From Branchiostoma floridae (lineage: Eukaryota > Chordata > Leptocardii > Amphioxiformes > Branchiostomatidae): 64,000 bases of DNA. How positions within the stretch are numbered: position 1 is the stretch's first letter; the number at the start of each line of letters is the position of its first letter. Both the position numbers and the translations under genes were made by a program. Under the pieces are notes generated by a model that saw nothing but the letters and a program-made list of their open reading frames with translations, ran no database searches and had not been told where the DNA came from. Shown here in pieces: positions 10,595 to 20,489 of this stretch. Location of the stretch: positions 18,940,494 to 19,004,493 of the forward strand of contig NC_049990.1 in NCBI RefSeq assembly GCF_000003815.2, written 5' to 3'.

Positions 10595-11714
10595 ATGGCG
10601 GAATCGAAACTTTTGAATCGGCTCACAGAAGACTTCCTCGAGTGTCAGATCTGCCTGCAGCCCTACCGCCGGCCCAAGGTACTGTCTTGTCTTCATTCTT
10701 TCTGCCTGCAGTGTCTTGAAGAGCTTTTGAAGAAACAAAAGGTGAAAACAGAGCTTGACTGCCCTACCTGTCGCAGCAAGACTTTACTTCCGGGTGGCGG
10801 GGTCGCGGAGCTGAAAGATAATTTCTTCGTGGAGAGCCTGAAGGACACGGTGGACGTCCACAAGAAGCTGACTAATGAAGGAGAGAGTCTGGTCTGTGGG
10901 AGCTGTGAGACCAAGTCAGGAGCGGAGTCCTTCTGTACGGAATGTGGCGACTTTCTGTGTGACGAATGTGTAGCAATTCACAGTCGTATAAAGGTCACCA
11001 GAGGTCACCAGGTGATCTGCGTAGAGCAGCTCAAGGCCGAGTCCGACACCGTTAAGATCAAGCCTCGACCACTGCCATCGTGTAGGATCCACTCACAGGA
11101 GACTCTGAAGTTGTTCTGTGTCGACTGTAACGAGGCTATCTGTCAACTGTGCACCGTGCTGTCCCACAAGGACCACCTGTACGAGTATTTCGCCGACACA
11201 GCCTTGAAGGCAAAAGAAGACATACGCGCTCTTCTTGCGAAAACAGAGACGAAAATGGTGGATCTTACGAATGCTGGTCAAAAGACACACGCACAGAAGA
11301 CAGAGTTGGAGAAAAATGTCACTGAAAGCATCGAAAAGATCAAGAGGAAAGCAGAACGAACTAGGAGGGAGTTGGTTGCGTTGGTCAATCAACAAGAGGC
11401 CGAGTTACTGAGTTATGTGAACGCGTTGAGCCAGACCCGGAGTAAGGAGTTCTCCACCGCTATAGAAGAGATAGAAACGGCGACCGTGGCGTTAGAGAGC
11501 GCGGCAGAGTTCGGACGGAACATCGTTGAACGCGGGTCGGAGTTTGACATGATGACGGTCAGTGGAGAAGTGAGCGGTAGACTGAAGAACCTGTTACAGG
11601 TAGATCTTACTGACATTAAAGATGGATTACCTGCGAAAGCATACATCTTTTGTGAAGAGGACAAAACGGCAAACATGGTCAAGCCTCACTTGGGAAAAGT
11701 CAAGACAACGCGAG
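10595..11714 (+). CDS. Exon 1: RING, two B-boxes, coiled coil
   Basis: RING ligands are C17, C20, C32, H34, C37, C40, C56 and C59. B-box 1 has C101, C104, C114, C117, C122, C125, H129 and H138. B-box 2 has C163, H166, C175, C178, C183, C186, H191 and H194, a full zinc-ligand set in each. A Lys/Glu-rich helix with heptad character follows. The donor GGTAAG ends the exon at 11714 (phase 1). Unspliced reading continues to a stop at 11789-11791, with AATAAA at 11855, which would give a 398-residue short form. Confidence 0.92.
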
Positions 11715-14700
11715 GTAAGATTTTTAAATTTACAGGTTTCAAATTAAAGGTTCTGAAACAAAATTGCTCAATCGACAGACTACTACAGTAAAAGAACACA
11801 GTGGACTACTACTATTATTCTCTAAGCTGCTTTTTTTCACCCTTCACAAGTTTAAATAAAGAGAACGGAGGTAGCTTTACAAAACATGCGACCATTATTC
11901 CCCCTTACATCTGCTTGGAAAATTTACTACTATACAACTAAAATTCTCAACTTGCACTGTGTTATAATGGTGTTACCTAATTCACATTTAAGAAAAACTA
12001 CACATAAGTAAGCATAACGTGTTACTGATATCATTTAGTCATACTTTGTTCTTGACAACCAAAATTCGTTTTGAAATACGATATTTACTCATAATCAGCA
12101 TTACACGATCAAGTGACAAGACCAAGAGACAAAGTCCAGAAAACCATGGCAGTCAGCTTAAGTTTATCATCTCTTCACTATAAGATTCAGGTTACCCCAC
12201 TGCCCGTCACACCATCGGTACCACCGGCCGTCTGGGCCCGACCAGCCTGGGGACCCACTACCGCGGACAGGACCACGAGGGGCTGGTGCAGCTGAAGGAC
12301 GGGATTCAGTACTTCACTGTACCAGATACCGGGCAGTACAGGGTAGAGGCAGCAGGTGTGTTTTGAAATTATGTCAGAGAGTTCAAATGCGTACTTCAGT
12401 TATTTTTTTTTTTTTTTACATCGATGAAGGTTAGACATCCAGGTGTTAAGATATCTCACCTCATAAGATACGCCTAATAGAAATTACTCAAACAACTGGA
12501 TATGATTTTTAAAACGGCCAGACTTCTCAGATAGCATCCACTTCTTTTTATCAGTGATCTTATTGACGAGCAGGGTTTTATACCCTAACTATGAATTAGC
12601 TAGGGTTTTATACCCTAGCTAACCCTGGCAAGGGAAAGACGAACCGGGAGGCAACTCTCTACCTTGATGGCTACCTTGCCCCCCCCCCCCCAACGACCTG
12701 GAGGTCAAGGGACTAGGTAGGTAGGTAGGTAGGTATGAATTGATGTGTAAAGGAGATTACCAGACAATTTTAGATAGTCCCATAGGAAGCAAAGGCAATC
12801 TCTAATTAATTAGTATGCTGAATATTCTTCTAATGGTCTAATACTGTTGTTTCTCCTACAGTTGAGGTACAGGCGGAGTTTGACTATGAGGCCATGCTGG
12901 ATGACGAGCTGACGTTAAAGATTGGTGACATCATCACCAACGTGAAGCAACAAGATGGCGGCTGGTGGGAGGGCGAACTAAACGGGAAGAAGGGCTGGTT
13001 TCCTGCTAACTTTGTCACGGTTAGACAGAGGAGAAGGGGGCAGTACTGCAACACATGTTGATTAATATATGTAAGGTTATCGACGCAAAACTACCGAAGT
13101 CACGGGTTCCTCTCTCAGCACTCGGTGTCTAGTGCGGAAGGGGCCTTCCGCACTAGACGTCTAGTGCCGAAGATACGTCCGCACTAGGTGCCCAGTGGTG
13201 AGACGGCTTCAGCACTCGAAAAACCCGAATCACCACTAGAAACCGAGTGCTGAGACTACTTCCGCACTAGAAAACGAGTGACGACAAATATTCCGCACTA
13301 GAAAACGAGTGACGACAAACATTCCGCACAGGAAAACCAGTGACGACAAATACTCCGCACAGGAAACCGAGTGCTGACAGCTAGCCTCCGTTACGTTATG
13401 GTCTCATTGATGAGTTTCTTCTTCCAATAGACTTCTATGTTATAATACGTGTTTTACATGCGCGCGTTCGTAATAAACCAACCTTAAATAGATCGATTTT
13501 TTTAATTCTTTGTTGAGCACAGTTACTCGTCATCATGTAAAAAAATTCCCAACAGCTTCTATGCGTACAGTCTTTTATTAGGACAATTACAAAATGCAGT
13601 TAGCCAGGCATCGCAACAGGCACTTTTTAGCTGCCACCAGTCAACCACACCACTCAAAACCCAGGACTGTGTACCTCCGATCTAGCGCGCGGCTGCCAAA
13701 CTTTACCTGCTTATTTCTTCAGTTAGAAACAAAATTTCACCAATCTAACTTTTCATATCAGTTCCGCTGGCTAAAAGGGAATTTCTCACCGCTAAAAACA
13801 CGCGTCCATCCAGCCGTTTAGCTTTTGGCTCGGATCTCTTTTCGCGGAGTAATACATCAATGAGACCTTATTTACAGTTCCGGCCAAAGGGTAAAATTGA
13901 ATATGGCATTGGTCGATACCATTGTGGTCGAAAGAAGGGGTACCTTATACATTTTATCTTCATACAACGTAATGAAGATGACGATATGTTGTAATTCCTA
14001 GTAATGTATTCTATAAGTATTTCTGTAGAACTATGTTCATCGCCTTGTCAATGAGAGGTAACGTTACAGTTCCGGGTCAACACATCAGTGGTTGCCATGA
14101 TACGATCGCCGTCGAAAGAAGGGGACATGCCTTATCTTCGTATGTCAGTATATAACGTCCTTGGTCAGATACAACAATATTGAAGTCGACGATATTTGTT
14201 ATTTCTTGAAACATTCTTTATTAAAGTATTACTGTAGAACGTAAGTGCCTTAAATGAAACCATTGTTGCACAAGTTGTCTTACTATTGCAACCAACCCAA
14301 CAACATTTAATCTACAAGCGTCTAAAGAACATTCATTTTCAGAGCTTTCTAATCAACACTTATAACGATAACAATGGCGCAACTGTCAAAAGCAAACTCA
14401 GAACGCACATGCTATTAAAATCATACAAAGAAAAGTATTTCAAAACAAAAAATATAGTCGCTAAACCAATCGTATTTTCAATCTCGATCAACGTCTAAAG
14501 GACATTCATTTTCAGAGCTTTCTAATCAACACTTATACGATAACAATGGCGCAACTGTCAAAAGCAAACTCAGAACGCAAATGCTATTAAAATCATACAA
14601 AGAAAAGTATTTCAAAACAAAAAATACAGTCGCTAAACAAATCGTATTTTCAATTTCGATCAACGTCTGAAGGACATGCATGGCGGCAGCACTGATGAAC

Positions 14701-17323
14701 AACAACGTCGGCAAGACAGGTCTAAGCGGACTCTTTCCCCCCCAGGCGGAAAGAGGACTCGTTACATGACCACGTTAGTGTCATGATGCAGCGAGTGAAG
14801 AACGACTTCTTCAAAGACATGGACGACGAGCAACTTAGACGCCTGCCGGACCACGTCCGACCACGTGTGCCGGTAACAGAGCAGGTCTATGAGGCATTCG
14901 TCACAAAGAGTGTCCGATGCCGCCTCCGTAAGCTCGTCCATGCCTACGAAGCAGAGGAGGCATGGGGAACTGACTTCCGAGAGAAGTTAGACAAACCAAA
15001 AGCAGAGGGCGGCTTTGGCACCATGGAGGCAACCCTCAAGGAGGCGGAGCGGCTGTGGCGGGAGTACAGCCCGGCTTATCGGCCCTACCGGAATAAAAGT
15101 GGGAATAAAAATAGTTTTTTTTGGAAAACTGAACAAAAATACTTGCCTTCATTTTGAAATCTAAATGGCCAGGAAGTTAAAAAAAATGACGGCGGATTTC
15201 GTGTAAGACATCATGAAATCGTCGGCGAGCGCAGCCAGGGATGCGGGTTCCTGTCGGGGTCCAAGTCCGAACGCGCCATTCATGTGTAAGCCGCGTTATT
15301 ACGAAATACGCTTCGATAACGTCACGAAATCGTCGGCAAGCGCAGGTTCGGTATACAGATTGGTGTGATCTTTATCAATGCTATGACTCGATCGTATAGA
15401 CAAGTGAACAGATGTAACTTACTACAGACAACACAAGATAAGATACCTGTACAGGAGTTACGGGCGGATGACGCTAACTAAACCGGTTATGGCACTACGG
15501 AGGTGGAAGATGCGCTTGTCCAATGCCAAATCCTAACCACTAGAACCAAATGTTACACCTGTAGTATTGTAGTATTATAGAAGGTCTTGCCGTTGTAAGG
15601 CTAGCGGGGCACGCCACTGCTTAAGTACGGAACGACCTGGCCTTCATGTCGTAAAAGATATTGTGGTTGGCCGTTCCGACTGGTGTATGACACTATACGG
15701 GCGGTCTAAAATGCCCTGTAGTATTGTGGTATTATAATAGGTCTTGCCGTTGTAAGGCTAGCGGGGCGGGGCACGCCACTGCTCACGTACCGGTCGACCT
15801 GGCCTTTCTGCCGTAAAAGCCCAACAGGACCCAGCATCCCTAGCTGCGCTTGCCGACGATTTCGCGACGTTATCGACGCGTATACGTATATTTCGTGATA
15901 ATGCGTCTTATACATGAGCGGCGCGGTCGGGCATGGACTCAACAGACCCGGCAGGCCCCCGCATCGCCTGGCTGCGCTCGCCGGCGATTTCGTGATGTCT
16001 TACACGAAACATCTGCCAGAATGACTAAACACACAGTATGATATACCGAACAATAGCCTTCTTCACTTTCTTCATTGACCTTGTAGTCGACTTTAGCATT
16101 CTATGGCATTAGTATACAGTTTTATGTATGTTTTGCAATCGTAATCAATGGAATATATTTGGTCATTTTGCAGCTGCTTTATACGATTTACACTAACTTT
16201 TTTTGTTTGGAAAGCGAAAAATGATGCGCACGTGGATGTCATTTATATCATATAAGTAGAAAACTAGGAAATTGAAAAAAAAAGATTGTCATTTCATTGA
16301 TGAAAAAAAATCTTCATTGTAAGGTACTGACACACTTTGATTATTATTACAGTAAAATTATTGTTCCTAATTTAGATAATATGTTATAGGTTATAAAGAA
16401 GACCTCTCTCCCTGCCAAACCGTCAGACAAGACGGACAGTCAGGACAGGGATGAAGGGGGCAACGTTGCCAAGCCGGCGTTCCGACTGAGTATGAGGGGG
16501 GTCCCCCTGGCAGGCATGGCCCCTCCTAGAGAGGGGAGTGTGACCAGAAGACGTAAGTATAATGATGAATGTACATTTTTCTCACGAATGATTGATTTTC
16601 TCACAGTAGCCAGGGTCTTTAGATTAGAAACGTGCTTTATTCCTTTCACTTTGTTTTCGTCACCTTCTATTTATTGTGGGGGTGTGTAAAATGTTCATTA
16701 TCATCAGCTCGCGGACCAGTCCCCTGGACCAAGTCAACCCTCTCCTTCCAGACGTCCCTGTATACCATAGGATTCTTTGAATCCTCGACCCGTAACCCCA
16801 CATCCCGAGCAAGTTAGCCTATGTAAGCCGTTTGGGTCACCCATCATGGGGCCACATTGGCCTCTGGTTCGATCTATCATGGCCGCCGCGTGAAAAAGGT
16901 GTATTGTGATCTACTGAACGATCTATCCTGGCTGTCCATCATAATAGGCAGCTCTACCAATGATAGCATGGCAATTAGCTCGAGACAGTGGTTGTATTTC
17001 CGTATGTATTTTGGACTCATATACAGACCAACAAACAAATGCAAAAATATGCAGGTAAAAACGTCAGTTACTTGATTTAAAATGTGCTTTGTCATGTCTG
17101 ATGTGGTCTATGTTCTCTCTACTTAACAGCGCCCAAGCCAGTAGAAAAGGCGAAAGTTCTATTTGACTACACGGCAGAGAACGAGGATGAACTGACGTTA
17201 AAGGTTGGCGAAGTCATCATCATTAGGAGTAAGGAGAGCGTGGACAGCGGTTGGTGGGAGGGAGAGATCGGCGGCAGGGTCGGAGTCTTCCCCGACAACT
17301 TTGTGGAACTGCTGCCACCATAG
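10595..17323 (+). CDS. RING-B-box-coiled coil protein with two CIN85/CD2AP-like SH3 domains
   Basis: Proposed join: 10595-11714, 12191-12355, 12862-13019, 16390-16552, 17130-17323. The total is 1800 nt, giving 599 residues plus TAG. Phases at the four introns are 1, 1, 0 and 1, and all match. Order of parts: RING (about 17-59), B-box 1 (101-138), B-box 2 (163-194), coiled coil (about 200-310), a glycine-rich-type module (374-428), SH3-A (about 429-480), basic linker, SH3-B (about 540-597). TRIM proteins are usually RING E3 ubiquitin ligases. CIN85/CD2AP SH3 domains bind PxxxPR motifs in Cbl and endocytic proteins. The predicted product is therefore a ligase that chooses targets through SH3 domains, in the cytoplasm (inference). 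The weakest link is the GTTAGA donor at 13020. If it is not used, SH3-A runs to a TGA at 13059-13061. Two separate genes remain possible. Confidence 0.72.
11855..11860 (+). terminator. Intronic polyadenylation signal (AATAAA)
   Basis: The canonical hexamer lies 64 bases after the in-frame stop reached when intron 1 is retained. It could produce a RING/B-box/coiled-coil-only transcript without SH3 domains. Confidence 0.45.
12191..12355 (+). CDS. Exon 2: symmetric phase 1-1 glycine-rich-type module
   Basis: This 165-nt exon encodes 55 residues with TIGTTGRLGPTSLGTHYRGQ, then GIQYFTVPDTGQYRVEAA. The second segment resembles the start of the glycine-rich domain found beside kinase domains in ALK/LTK-type receptors, where a 'FTVP.tG.Y.IEa.GA' strand leads into glycine repeats. 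Only the first strands are present, so the domain is partial. An in-frame TAA just upstream fixes the acceptor (TTCAG at 12186-12190). The phase 1-1 structure means it can be skipped or inserted without a frame change. Confidence 0.65.
12488..12570 (+). repeat. Dispersed repeat, family 'CAACTGGATATG', copy 2
   Basis: Contains CAAACAACTGGATATGAT, AAACGGCCAGAC and TATCAGTGATCT, matching the block at 3235-3313. It lies in intron 2. Confidence 0.7.
12575..12740. repeat. Simple repeats in intron 2
   Basis: A duplicated TAGGGTTTTATACCCTA unit is followed by a poly-C run (about 12681-12691) and a (TAGG)n tract near 12714-12733. Confidence 0.7.
12862..13019 (+). CDS. Exon 3: SH3 domain A
   Basis: VEVQAEFDYEAMLDDELTLK opens an SH3 fold with the ALYDY-type strand, then GDIITNV, GGWWEGELNGKKG and WFPANFV. 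The nearest known pattern is SH3-A of CIN85/CD2AP (VEFDY..Q.DDELT..G.IITN...DGGWWEG). Ligand-groove aromatics (Y, W) and the proline of FPANF are kept. The acceptor is TACAG at 12857-12861, phase 1 in and phase 0 out. Confidence 0.9.
13118..13385. repeat. 31-bp minisatellite and inverted derivatives
   Basis: Four head-to-tail units of about 31 bp (TTCCGCACTAGAAAACGAGT core plus GACGACAAAYA) occupy about 13260-13385. They are preceded by diverged, partly inverted copies (GCACTCGGTGTCTAGTGCGG, CGCACTAGACGTCTAGTGCC) from 13118. It lies in intron 3. Confidence 0.8.
13860..14240. repeat. Degenerate ~190-bp tandem duplication
   Basis: The segments 13860-14038 and 14050-14240 share ACAGTTCCGG, GTCGAAAGAAGGGG, CCTTATCTTC-like and ATTACTGTAGAAC stretches in the same order. 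Confidence 0.6.
14319..14663. repeat. Two-copy tandem repeat, 173-bp unit
   Basis: Units start at 14319 and 14492 with CGTCTAAAG.ACATTCATTT, and a few bases of a third start at 14664. Divergence is only a handful of positions, so the duplication is recent. Confidence 0.92.
14746..15157 (+). pseudogene. Unidentified coding-like exon inside intron 3
   Basis: After a strong polypyrimidine tract and CAG (14741-14745) an open frame of 137 codons runs to TGA. Its composition is coding-like (charged, GC-rich third positions) up to about residue 112, with segments such as DDEQLRRLPDHVRPRV and AERLWREYSPAYRPYR. The tail then becomes AT-rich. I do not recognise the family. It cannot be joined in frame to exon 3 of the host gene, because phase 0 reads into a stop at once. 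It may be a terminal exon fragment of another gene carried in by a repeat. Confidence 0.4.
15196..16010. mobile_element. Element with long (~150 bp) inverted terminal repeats
   Basis: The left arm (15196-15350) and right arm (15840-16010) are inverted copies starting TTTCGTGTAAGACATCA. Each arm itself contains two copies of GAAATCG.CGGC.AGCGCAG. The interior holds a direct repeat (15563-15660 and 15717-15818). No transposase frame is present. Confidence 0.8.
15563..15818. repeat. Direct repeat of ~100 bp inside the 15.2-16.0 kb element
   Basis: TGTAGTATTGT.GTATTATA, GGTCTTGCCGTTGTAAGGCT and CACGCCACTGCT recur about 155 bp apart. Confidence 0.85.
16390..16552 (+). CDS. Exon 4: linker between SH3 domains
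   Basis: Encodes VIKKTSLPAKPSDK... to VTRRR. It follows SH3-A as in CIN85, where NFVREIKK precedes a charged linker ending in an Arg-rich stretch before the next SH3. The acceptor is TATAG at 16385-16389 and the donor GTAAGT at 16553, phase 0 in and phase 1 out. Coding use is supported by exact phase fit on both sides. Confidence 0.7.
17130..17323 (+). CDS. Exon 5: SH3 domain B and stop
   Basis: KAKVLFDYTAENEDELTLKV, then DSGWWEGEIGG, VGVFPDNFVELLPP and TAG. It is strongly like the later SH3 domains of CIN85/CD2AP (VLF.Y..QNEDEL.LK). The acceptor is AACAG at 17125-17129. The stop is followed after 26 bases by a TTAA-flanked transposon. Confidence 0.9.
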
Positions 17324-17349
17324 GAGAATTCACTCCTGCAGTGATTCAA

Positions 17350-18273
17350 TTAACCCTATCCAGACTGGGCTTTTGGGGCATTCCCTGGCCTGGGGGGGGG
17401 GGGGGGGGCTCATTCGACCCCCCCTTCGTATTTTCAAAACGGCTCACTGTACGATCCCCAAATTTGCAGGGGGGGTTGGGCCCCTCCAGTTTTATAATTC
17501 CCGAAATTTTATATCATGATGACGTAATATGACTTAATTATGACGTCATTAATTGATATTTTTGGCTAAAACGGGGAATTTCCATAATACCTAAATATCT
17601 CACTCAAAAAGTTATCAATAAAGGTTTCTTATTAATATCTAAGTGTTCTAAGACTTCTGTTGTCAAAAGCCGACGCAACGACGTCAAAATGACGTCATAG
17701 AATGACGTCATCTGTAGTTTAGCTATCCGCCATCTTGGATTATCAACCTTAAATTTTTAAAGATACATCTTTTTCAACATATAACGCTAAAACCATGGAA
17801 ATGGATTAAAAACGTTCACATGGATGTTTTCTGTAAGAAAATATCACGTAGTGATGAAATCTGAGTGAAAATAAGCTTGTTATACTTTAAATCATGATAT
17901 TGTCGGCCATCTTTATTTTGACCAATTACGTCATCTCATTAGCATAACTTATGAATATTCAATTATAAATGTTTAACTAAGCTGTGTTGGATATTAAAGA
18001 TATATGAAAAGAAGTTAACTTTAGCAAGAAAATCTTAAAATCCCATTGTTTAAACAAAAATTAGTGATTTTTGTAAAATTTGCTTTTCAGAAACCCGTTG
18101 CCATGGCAACACGAAAAATCATAAACTTACCCAATTTCATTTAAATTGTTGGCAACAATATTTTAAGAAAACTCACCAAGTTTGGTTGTTCTAACACAAG
18201 CCGTTTGGGAGCTATAGGAGGTCAAAGTTGGCGCAGGCACTTTTAGCCCCCCCCCCAGTCTGGATAGGGTTAA
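17350..18273. mobile_element. piggyBac-like non-autonomous element with TTAA flanks
   Basis: TTAA is followed by CCCTATCCAGACTGGG at the left end and mirrored exactly at the right end (18254-18273). TTAA targets and CCC(T/C)-starting tips are hallmarks of piggyBac elements. The interior of about 0.9 kb has no transposase and is rich in TGACGTCA-type motifs near 17520-17720. An AATAAA at 17617-17622 is the first poly(A) signal seen after the upstream gene's stop. Confidence 0.82.
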
Positions 18274-18275
18274 AA

Positions 18276-18590
18276 GGGAAATGATACTGTTTTGATCATA
18301 ATGTTTATGGACGGTGACCTAGAAGGATAAGAACATGCATTGATTGAATTGAAATTGTCTCTAATAGCAAAAATTGTTGAGATTTGCTGACATACTATTT
18401 GAAAGCTATAGTTCTGGACTATGTTGCAAAAGGGAAAGGCTACTGTTGACCATAATTTTTATGGACGATGGCCTACAAGGATACAATAATAAACATGCAT
18501 TGACTGAATTGCACGCCATGTCTCTGATAACAAAAAAGGTTGAGATTTCTTGACATACCCTTTGAAAGCTATAGTTCTGTGTTATGTTGC
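18276..18590. repeat. Two-copy ~155-bp degenerate tandem repeat
   Basis: The copies share AAAGGGAAA, GACCATAAT.TTTATGGACG, AACATGCATTGA.TGAATTG and TTTGAAAGCTATAGTTCTG in order. Confidence 0.8.
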
Positions 18591-19299
18591 ACCAGGATGT
18601 CTAACCTTCATCAACGAATCAATGTCCGTCCCTCTCCGTTTTAAAAAATCTGAAAAATAATCACATAGAGAAGCCAACTATTTATTACTGATTTTTTTTT
18701 AAATTATGTTTTTTTTAGTTATTACTTGGATATGGAATTTAAGTATTATACTTTGTACTTATAGTGCTACTTTCGTCTGATTTGTTTGCATCCCTTACTT
18801 TGATTTTCTGTATTTCCTTTGGTATTTACTAACAGTTAATTCTATAATTTCGACTTATTTCTTTATGATCTGTTGCTTATGTTTAGGTTTTGATGACATG
18901 CAGCGTTATGCTTTTCTTCGTGTAGTCTCAATTAATTTCATTTGTTGTTATTATTATTTAGCTTTTGTTATGTATATTACGTTTAATTGTTATTTAGATT
19001 ATGTACATTACGACATTACGTTTCATCAATACCTAGTCTCGGGGGGGGGGCATGAAAAGCTGCACAGGCATCTGTCCCCCCCTGCATGTTTTCTTTTCAT
19101 TCCATTTATCATTTGTTTTTAATTGTTGTTTATGTGATCAATAAATCAGTCAATTAGATAAATAACTAGAGTTTCACGACCATACTTTTGCAAAATGTTG
19201 TTAAACTTCATGGCTGATGTATCATACGTTTTTTTCTTGCAAATTAGGTCCTTATTGCCTTTGACAAGAAGGCAAAAATAGCTTGCGTCATGGGGTGGT
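18591..19299. other. Non-coding AT-rich spacer
   Basis: Thymine-rich sequence with no recognisable coding or element ends. A G8/C8 pair flanks a short segment at 19040-19085. Confidence 0.4.
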
Positions 19300-20160
19300 G
19301 GGTCTGTATGTAGGTCAACAACATATCAGCGTATAACTCGAGACGTTGTGAATGGATCTTGGTGATATTTGGTAGGTGTATAGCGGTTGTAAAAAGGACG
19401 GTCAATTTCGAAGATGGTTTACCTGTCGTTTTCCTACGGTACTGCAGCGGGATTTGTATTTTTGTGCGCTTGTCTGTGGACAACATAACTCGAGAAGCTG
19501 GATTTTTATGATATTTGGTTGGTTTACTAACGGTTGTGGAAAGGAAGGCCAAGTTCGAAAATGGTTTACCTGGTATTTTCCGTCGGTACTGCAGCAGGCT
19601 ATGTATGTTTGTGTGTTTGTTTCTTTGTTTGTGTACAATATATCTCCAGCATCCTCCTAACGCCCGGTCCCCAACGGCATTACCTTATGGGGCCCTGCTA
19701 TCCCATGCCCTATCAGTGGCTATTATGATTGTCGCCACAAACAAGCTGTCGACCAATCAGAGAATAGGCCTTTCTTGGGCTTGTTGTTGTCGCAAGCTGT
19801 CTCGCAAAGGCCGCTGGGAAGCTATCAGCTAATCATGTTACGTATTACCATGGCTTTATTTGCTCACCATGCCGACGCCCGACCCCCAACGGCTGACTGC
19901 CCATATAAGGGCAAGCTCATTAATATTCATAAGCAAGGCACCCCTAATAACCGAATACTGTGGCTGAGTTGTCAGGGGTGATATCATAGGCTTTGCCGTG
20001 ATTGTCAACCCTGAGTGTGAGGGTGATCTCCAGGCGACGTAGATGATTGTGGATATATTTGGTGGATGGGTAAGGGTTGCAAAAAGGAAGGTCAAGTTCA
20101 GTAATGGGCCTCCAAGCGGTAGGCTGTGGTACTGTGGCGGAGCTTTAAAGTTGGAGGTCA
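19300..20160. repeat. Three degenerate copies of a ~125-bp unit
   Basis: Units near 19330, 19486 and 20025 share GA.ATTTGGT.GGT..., GGTTGT.AAA.GGA.GGTCAA.TT and GGTACTG..GC.GG. Between them lie two direct copies of a CGCCCGACCCCCAACGGC-type segment (19661 and 19877). Confidence 0.7.
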
Positions 20161-20489
20161 AATTTTCAGGTTCATGATTTTCTAGTGGTTGGATAGGTCT
20201 CGGGTAGGGAATAGGTGGTTTAGGTTTGGGCCCCCTAGCAGGTTGTTATGAAAATCAGGTGTTAATTTGCATAATCCTTGAAGAAAGTTTACAAATCCCC
20301 GCAGTACAGGATAAGACCTGGTTTCGAGGACACTAGCTGTAAATCATATAAACAGACGACTGTACAGATTTAGGTCACGTAAACAGATCATGTAAACAAG
20401 TCAATGTTGTACATAAACGACAGCTCTAATTATATGAATAAGTGTGAGGTTATTTACAGATGACTGTCTGTTATATATAGAGTTATCTA

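Noticed and set aside
17205-17532. Plus-strand frames over SH3-B and the G-run
   Set aside because: They are other-frame shadows of the SH3 exon running into the transposon.
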